A stretch of DNA of 11,871 nucleotides from Bacillota bacterium. GTDB lineage: Bacteria > Bacillota > Clostridia > Oscillospirales > Oscillospiraceae. Numbering within the stretch: the stretch's first letter is position 1; every line of letters begins with the position of its first letter. Under the pieces are notes generated by a model. It searched no databases. It had not been told where the DNA came from and saw nothing but the letters and a program-made list of their open reading frames with translations. The translations under genes were made by a program, and so were the position numbers. Below are positions 8,224 to 11,871 of this stretch, piece after piece. The stretch is taken from NCBI GenBank assembly GCA_023395775.1, contig JAEWYA010000234.1:1-11871 (forward strand), read 5' to 3'.

Positions 8224-9369
8224 TCACTCCGGGAGAACGGCCCGCCGGGCCGCGGCGTCTGCTTTCAGAATATCCGCAAGGGTTGGATGATATACCACCG
8301 GGACAGCCTCACGCGCCTTTTTAACCAGCCGGGAAATGTCGTTAAAACTGACCTTCTCCCGCAAAAACAGACCCACCGCCGCCTCGTTGGCCCCGTTGAG
8401 AACGGCGCAGGCGGTGCCGCCCTCTTCCGCGGCGGCTTCCGCCAGCGCAAAGCAGGGAAACGCCTCCCGGTCCGGCGCGGCAAAGGTCAGCGGCGGACAG
8501 TTCAAAAGGTCCAGCGGCTCCGCCGGATTCTCCCCCCGCGCAGGATATGTGAACGCATACCGAATGGGGAGCCGCATGTCCGGCGTACCCATCTGTGCCA
8601 GCACCGCCCCGTCCCGGTATTCCACCATGGAGTGGACGATGCTCTGCCGGTGGATCAGCACATCCACCTGCGAAAGCGGCAGGCGGTAGAGCCGCATGGC
8701 CTCAATGACCTCCAGGCCCTTGTTCATGAGCGTGGCGCAGTCCACCGTAATCTTGGGACCCATTTTCCAATTGGGATGCTGTAATGCGTCTTTCCTTGTC
8801 ATGCCTTCCAGATCTTCAAATTTCTTGCCATAAAACGGTCCGCCGGAGCAGGTCAGCAGGAGCCGCCTGATCTCCCCGCGATCCCCACAGCCCCGCAGGC
8901 ACTGAAAGATGGCGGAATGCTCTGAATCCACCGGAACGATCTCCGCCCCATACCGGTCAGCCGCATCCATCACCAGTTCCCCGGCGCAAACCAGTGTCTC
9001 CTTGTTGGCCAGCGCGATGCGTTTTCCCTGTTCAATGGCGGCAAGCGTAGGCCGAAGGCCAACCATGCCCACCACGGCGGTGACCACGGTGTCCGCGTCC
9101 CCAATCACCGCGGCCTCCAGCAGTCCCTCCGGACCGGAGACGACCTTAATGTTCAGGTCCCTGATCCGTCCGGTAAATTCCTCCGCGGCGGCGGGGTCGT
9201 ACAACGCCACAAGACGCGGCAGAAACTGCCGCGTCTGCCGTTCCAATAAGTCCAAATTTCCCCCGCGGGCGGTCAGCGCCGCAACGGAGAGTCCCAGCTG
9301 CTCCGCTACGTCCAGCGTCTGCCGCCCGATAGAGCCGGTGGAACCCAAAAGTGAAATCGTCTTTGTCAT
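8224..9369 (-). CDS. dxr: 1-deoxy-D-xylulose-5-phosphate reductoisomerase
   Basis: Dxr (IspC) is a cytoplasmic enzyme that converts 1-deoxy-D-xylulose 5-phosphate to 2-C-methyl-D-erythritol 4-phosphate with NADPH and a divalent metal. This is the committed step of the MEP pathway and the target of fosmidomycin. The 381-residue length is typical. The N-terminal NADPH-binding domain begins with LLGSTGSIGRQTLDV (7-21). ANKETLV (121-127) and VPVDSEHSAIFQ (145-156) follow, the latter carrying metal ligands D148 and E150, with the third ligand in MNKGLEVIEA (E220). SGGPF (175-179) and the histidine of HPNW (198-201) lie in the substrate region. The ATG is 12 bases after the cdsA stop, behind only a weak GGGATGG purine run. 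ispG downstream in the same cluster belongs to the same pathway, and uppS upstream uses its products. Confidence 0.97.
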   Translation of the reverse strand: MTKTISLLGSTGSIGRQTLDVAEQLGLSVAALTARGGNLDLLERQTRQFLPRLVALYDPAAAEEFTGRIRDLNIKVVSGPEGLLEAAVIGDADTVVTAVVGMVGLRPTLAAIEQGKRIALANKETLVCAGELVMDAADRYGAEIVPVDSEHSAIFQCLRGCGDRGEIRRLLLTCSGGPFYGKKFEDLEGMTRKDALQHPNWKMGPKITVDCATLMNKGLEVIEAMRLYRLPLSQVDVLIHRQSIVHSMVEYRDGAVLAQMGTPDMRLPIRYAFTYPARGENPAEPLDLLNCPPLTFAAPDREAFPCFALAEAAAEEGGTACAVLNGANEAAVGLFLREKVSFNDISRLVKKAREAVPVVYHPTLADILKADAAARRAVLPE

Positions 9370-9381
9370 GACACCATCCCG

Positions 9382-10233
9382 TTACAGTATGCTTAAAACA
9401 AGCCAAATAAACGGTGCGACAAACGTCACGCTGTCGAACCGGTCCAACACGCCGCCGTGTCCCGGCAAAATCTTCCCGTAATCCTTGACGCCAAATTCCC
9501 GCTTGATGAAGGAAAAGCTCAAATCCCCGATCTGGCTGACCACACTGCCCGCAAGTCCGACCAAAACTACCTGTCCCCAGGTCATAAACGGCAGGCCCAG
9601 GAGCCACAGCCCAACACCCTTCACCAGAGAAAGACCGATCACGCCGCCAAGTAAGCCGCCAACGGCCCCCTCCACCGTCTTCTTGGGGCTGACGGGGGTC
9701 AGCTCGTGCTTTCCGCACAAAAGCCCCCCAAACAGGGCGAAGGTGTCGCTGCCGAAGGAGATTCCCAGCGGTACGAATACCAGCAGTTGGCCGTACTCCT
9801 CCAGCCGCAGCAACAGCAGACAGGAGAGCATCAGCGGAAACACCGCCCCGGAGAACATGGCCGCAGTCATGTCAGAAAAGGTGATGCGGTGCTGGTCGGT
9901 ATAGTCTAGAATCGCGCTCAGAAATAGCAGCAGCACAAACGCCAGCACCAGCGTGGCCGTCAGCGGAAGATTCGATAGGATCGCCAACCGGGTCTCCTGT
10001 GCCTTATCGGCGCCGGCCTCCTCATAGATTATAGCCGGTATCACCGCCGCAGCCAGCACCGTCAACCGCAGCAGCTTTTCGCCACCCTCGCCGACGGCGG
10101 CGCGCATCAGTTCCCGGGCGCCTACGCCGCACAGGACCATGGTCAGCGCCATAGTTGCCCCCGGCGGTGCAAATCCCAAAATCAGAATCAGAGCCGGAAT
10201 TCCGATTACGGCCACCATCACTCGTTTGAACAT
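9382..10233 (-). CDS. cdsA: Phosphatidate cytidylyltransferase (CDP-diglyceride synthase)
   Basis: CdsA joins CTP and phosphatidic acid in the membrane to make CDP-diacylglycerol, the precursor of phosphatidylglycerol, cardiolipin and phosphatidylserine. The 283-residue protein is made almost entirely of hydrophobic helices, about eight, as usual for the family. Conserved features are SDTFALFGG (162-170), SPKKTVEG (182-189), QIGDL (234-238) and the CDS family signature at about 241-267, which contains S-x-I-K-R, K-D, P-x-H-G-G and ends L-D-R-F-D. The ATG at 10231-10233 has AAGGA eight bases upstream. It lies 28 bases after the TAA of the full-length uppS frame, or about 140 bases after the TAG. 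An uppS-cdsA-dxr order is common in bacteria. No truncation or odd residue was noticed. Confidence 0.96.
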   Translation of the reverse strand: MFKRVMVAVIGIPALILILGFAPPGATMALTMVLCGVGARELMRAAVGEGGEKLLRLTVLAAAVIPAIIYEEAGADKAQETRLAILSNLPLTATLVLAFVLLLFLSAILDYTDQHRITFSDMTAAMFSGAVFPLMLSCLLLLRLEEYGQLLVFVPLGISFGSDTFALFGGLLCGKHELTPVSPKKTVEGAVGGLLGGVIGLSLVKGVGLWLLGLPFMTWGQVVLVGLAGSVVSQIGDLSFSFIKREFGVKDYGKILPGHGGVLDRFDSVTFVAPFIWLVLSIL

Positions 10234-10250
10234 ACGATCAGTCCTTATCT

Positions 10251-10286
10251 GTGAAGTAACTTTACTTCACGCCGCCGAATCGGCGG
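10251..10286 (-). repeat. Two adjacent inverted repeats at the uppS-cdsA junction
   Basis: On the minus strand the first inverted repeat is CCGCCG-ATT-CGGCGG (10272-10286), inside the codons for the RRFGG tail of uppS. The second follows directly: GTGAAGTAA, two bases, TTACTTCAC (10251-10270), with nine-base arms around the uppS TAA. In RNA the second could form an eight-pair stem with a four-base loop. No run of T follows, so it is not an intrinsic terminator. The AAGGA of cdsA (10242-10246) lies just downstream, so the hairpin could affect cdsA initiation or mRNA processing; this is inference. Confidence 0.5.
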
Positions 10287-10372
10287 TCTCTTTTCTGATA
10301 GGCCGCGACGGCCCGGTCAATCTCCGCCTCGTCAAAATCCGGCCAGAGGGTATCCGTGCAATAAAACTCTGA
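10262..10372 (-). other. uppS: C-terminal 36 codons of uppS, in frame behind the TAG
   Basis: Reading straight on from the TAG in the same frame gives 36 sense codons and then TAA at 10262-10264. The translation starts [15 protein letters not shown] and ends [10 protein letters not shown]. This is the normal end of UppS: the Glu two residues after the missing tyrosine (216 of the full product) corresponds to E213 of the E. coli enzyme, which works with the catalytic Asp in binding magnesium, and the RRFGG tail is typical. Counted with the TAG as one residue, the full protein is 250 residues, the expected length. No frameshift or other damage is visible, so the loss is one codon wide. No start codon with a ribosome binding site precedes this piece, so it is unlikely to be made as a separate peptide. 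Confidence 0.88.
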
Positions 10373-11014
10373 CTAGGCGCACTGCCACAGTAGAAAATTG
10401 CTCAGCCGCAGTTCGCCGCTGGGACGGATGATAAGCTCCGGGTCCGGGATACCCGCGCTGTCCAGATACCCAGAAAACCCGGCCTCGTCCAAATCCTCCG
10501 GTCTCCGTTTTCCCTCGGCGCAGTCGGAGGCAAAGCGGCGTACTGCCCGCAAAATCTCATCCCGTCCACCATAGTTTAGGCAGATATTGGCCTGAAAATC
10601 CCGCTGATCCAAATGTTCGGTGATTTCGTCCGTCTCATGGGCCAGAGCCCGGAGCTCAGGGGAGATGGGTGACATATCGCCAAAAAATTTCAGCCGGATA
10701 CTGTCTTTCTCCATGGAGTCGATGGCCTCCAGCAGATACTTCTTTAATAGTATCATGATAGCGCCCACTTCCGTCTCCGACCGCTTCCAGTTCTCCGTCG
10801 AAAAAGCATACACCGTCAGGTATTGGACGCCCAGATTTTTGCAGTAGGTCGCAATCTTCCGAAAGGTCTCCGCTCCGGCCTTGTGTCCGGCGGAGCGGGG
10901 CAGGCCCCGCTTTGTCGCCCAGCGGCCGTTGCCGTCCATAATAATGGCAATGTGGCGAGGCAGGCGGCTTTTGTCCACCTGCCCCGCCTGCTTGCCGGAA
11001 AGTTCATTCGCCAT
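10373..11014 (-). CDS. uppS: Undecaprenyl diphosphate synthase, open frame up to an in-frame TAG
   Basis: UppS is a cis-prenyltransferase. It condenses isopentenyl diphosphate onto farnesyl diphosphate to make the C55 lipid carrier for peptidoglycan and other wall polymers, at the cytoplasmic face of the membrane. The open part has 213 residues. It shows HIAIIMDGNGRWA (21-33) with catalytic D27, the AFSTENWKR loop (70-78), NICLNYGGRDEI (143-154) and RPSGELRLSNFLLW (197-210). The family is usually 240-255 residues. The frame stops at TAG (10373-10375), where relatives have tyrosine, and then continues with typical sequence to 10262, described separately. Stopping here removes the acidic residue partnered with D27 in magnesium binding and the C-terminal region, so this product alone should be inactive. 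The start overlaps the frr stop as TGATG. No close Shine-Dalgarno is seen, so initiation probably depends on coupling. Identity is certain; whether the gene works is not. Confidence 0.9.
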   Translation of the reverse strand: MANELSGKQAGQVDKSRLPRHIAIIMDGNGRWATKRGLPRSAGHKAGAETFRKIATYCKNLGVQYLTVYAFSTENWKRSETEVGAIMILLKKYLLEAIDSMEKDSIRLKFFGDMSPISPELRALAHETDEITEHLDQRDFQANICLNYGGRDEILRAVRRFASDCAEGKRRPEDLDEAGFSGYLDSAGIPDPELIIRPSGELRLSNFLLWQCA

Positions 11015-11571
11015 CAGACCGCCATCAATTCCTTTTCCTTGGACGCCAGCATCTCTTCCAGCTTCTTGCAGCTGTCGTCCGTCATCTTCTGAAGTTCCTT
11101 CTCCGCCTGCTTCAGATCGTCCTCGGTGATATCCGTGGACTTTTCAGCCTTTTTAAAAGCCTCCATCGCATCCCGGCGGATATTGCGAACGGCCACCTTG
11201 CCGCTTTCAGCGTACTTATGAATCTGCTTCACCAGCTCCTTGCGGCGCTCCTCCGTCAGCTGGGGAAAGCTGAGACGTAGGCTCTTTCCGTCATTCTGGG
11301 GATTAATGCCCAGATCCGAGTTCTGGATGGCCTTTTCTATGGACTTCACCGCCGCCGCATCCCAGGGTTGGATCACCAGGGACCGGGGGTCCGGAGAGGC
11401 GATGGACGCGATCTGCTGGATGGGCGTGGGCGTTCCGTAATAATCCACGGAAATGCGGTCCAGAACGGCGGCGTTGGCCCGGCCCGCCCGCACGGCGGCA
11501 AAATCCGCGGCCACGGATTCAATGCTCTTTTTCATCTTATCCTCGTAGATTTTGTAATCCTCTTTCTGCAT
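11014..11571 (-). CDS. frr: Ribosome recycling factor
   Basis: Frr acts with EF-G in the cytoplasm to split the post-termination ribosome complex so that subunits can be reused. The 185-residue product matches the usual length (185 in E. coli). It has the three-helix-bundle domain at about residues 1-30 and 105-185, with the smaller beta domain between. Hallmarks seen are VRAGRANAAVLDRI (27-40), the LVIQPWD segment (65-71), GKSLRLSFPQLTEERR (95-110) and VAVRNIRRDA (126-135), which carries the arginines needed for ribosome binding. The start chosen is the ATG with a good AGGAG eight bases upstream, five bases after the pyrH stop. A longer version starting near 11613 overlaps pyrH and is less likely. 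The TGA stop overlaps the uppS ATG by one base (TGATG), so the two genes are probably translationally coupled. Confidence 0.97.
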   Translation of the reverse strand: MQKEDYKIYEDKMKKSIESVAADFAAVRAGRANAAVLDRISVDYYGTPTPIQQIASIASPDPRSLVIQPWDAAAVKSIEKAIQNSDLGINPQNDGKSLRLSFPQLTEERRKELVKQIHKYAESGKVAVRNIRRDAMEAFKKAEKSTDITEDDLKQAEKELQKMTDDSCKKLEEMLASKEKELMAV

Positions 11572-11576
11572 AATGG

Positions 11577-11871
11577 TCACTCCTTTACAATTGTTCCAAT
11601 TTTTTCCCCGCATACGGCGCGGATAATATTTTCAGGATCCTTCAGGGCGAACAGAAGCACGGGAATATGGTTGTCCATGGACAGCGACGTGGCCGTGGAG
11701 TCCATTACCATCAGGTGCTGAGCCAGCACATCGTCATAGGTGATGGAATCGTATTTCACGGCAGAGGGGTCCTTTGCCGGGTCGGCGGAATACACGCCAT
11801 CCACATTCTTGGCAAGTAGGATCACATCCGCGCCGATTTCAGCCGCCCGTAAAACGGCGGCGGTATCCGTG
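11577..11871 (-). CDS. pyrH: UMP kinase, C-terminal part (runs off the window)
   Basis: UMP kinase phosphorylates UMP to UDP with ATP in the cytoplasm, at the start of the pathway to UTP and CTP. It belongs to the amino acid kinase family, not the eukaryotic-type NMP kinases. Only the last 97 residues are visible; the rest lies beyond base 11871. The visible part opens with [15 protein letters not shown], continues into [15 protein letters not shown], a family hallmark in the nucleotide-binding region, and ends with the usual C-terminal core around [15 protein letters not shown]. Bacterial PyrH is about 240 residues, so roughly 40 percent is present. The stop is TGA at 11577-11579. The last codons, Val-Lys-Glu-stop, also form the ribosome binding site of the next gene, frr, which starts five bases further on. 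pyrH followed by frr and uppS is a widely conserved order, which supports the call. Confidence 0.96.
   Translation of the reverse strand, partial: TDTAAVLRAAEIGADVILLAKNVDGVYSADPAKDPSAVKYDSITYDDVLAQHLMVMDSTATSLSMDNHIPVLLFALKDPENIIRAVCGEKIGTIVKE
11580..11586 (-). promoter_or_regulatory. Ribosome binding site of frr inside the end of pyrH
   Basis: AAAGGAG on the minus strand lies in the last two sense codons of pyrH (Lys-Glu), just before its TGA, with eight bases before the ATG at 11569-11571. This spacing fixes the frr start at MQKEDYKIYE. A longer in-frame reading starting near 11613 would have no such site and would add 14 residues not expected in the family. Confidence 0.85.

Noticed and set aside
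10251..10270. Intrinsic terminator between uppS and cdsA
   Set aside because: The stem is AT-containing with a very small loop and is followed by mixed sequence, not a T run. The next gene starts within 20 bases.
10373..10375. Pyrrolysine codon in uppS
   Set aside because: The family position is an ordinary tyrosine with no catalytic need for pyrrolysine, and known bacterial use is mainly in methylamine methyltransferases. No pyl genes are in the window. General suppression or error is more likely.
11572..11613. Longer frr with 14 extra N-terminal residues
   Set aside because: It would overlap pyrH and lacks a ribosome binding site. The ATG at 11569-11571 has a good one and gives the family-typical 185 residues.

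Overview
The window is a compact block of housekeeping genes, all on the minus strand, with gaps of 61 bases or fewer. Read in the direction of transcription (from high to low coordinates) the order is pyrH (3' part only), frr, uppS, cdsA, dxr, rseP, ispG, polC, then a two-gene potassium uptake module, ktrB (trkH-like) and ktrA (trkA-like). The content suggests a GC-rich member of the Clostridia, probably a gut Oscillospiraceae-type organism. The grounds are PolC-type replicase, the pyrH-frr-uppS-cdsA-dxr-rseP-ispG-polC order known from Firmicutes, strong AGGAG ribosome binding sites and GC-rich third codon positions. The exact genus cannot be settled from this sequence.

Layout: 11577-11871 is the C-terminal part of UMP kinase. 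11014-11571 is ribosome recycling factor. 10262-11014 is undecaprenyl diphosphate synthase, interrupted by an in-frame TAG at 10373-10375. 9382-10233 is CDP-diglyceride synthase, 8224-9369 DXP reductoisomerase, 7092-8162 the RseP-type site-2 protease, 6041-7078 IspG, 2020-6012 PolC, 661-2004 the KtrB/TrkH channel subunit and 3-650 the KtrA/TrkA regulator. Nothing longer than 61 bases is unassigned. I saw no RNA gene, mobile element, CRISPR array, clear promoter or intrinsic terminator.

The genes fit together as an envelope and growth unit. Dxr and IspG belong to the MEP pathway for isoprenoid precursors. UppS builds the C55 carrier used for peptidoglycan from those precursors, CdsA supplies CDP-diacylglycerol for phospholipids, and RseP cuts membrane proteins. 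PyrH, Frr and PolC add nucleotide supply, ribosome recycling and DNA replication, and KtrAB adds potassium uptake.

The most notable observation is the amber codon in uppS. It replaces the tyrosine expected after the LWQCA motif. The reading frame continues intact behind it for 36 family-typical codons, including the acidic residue expected to bind magnesium and the RRFGG tail, and ends at a normal TAA. The 213-residue product made by stopping at TAG should be inactive, yet this enzyme is usually essential. The TAG is therefore a sequencing or assembly error, a recent null mutation rescued elsewhere, or a suppressed or recoded codon. No new multi-gene system is evident here.
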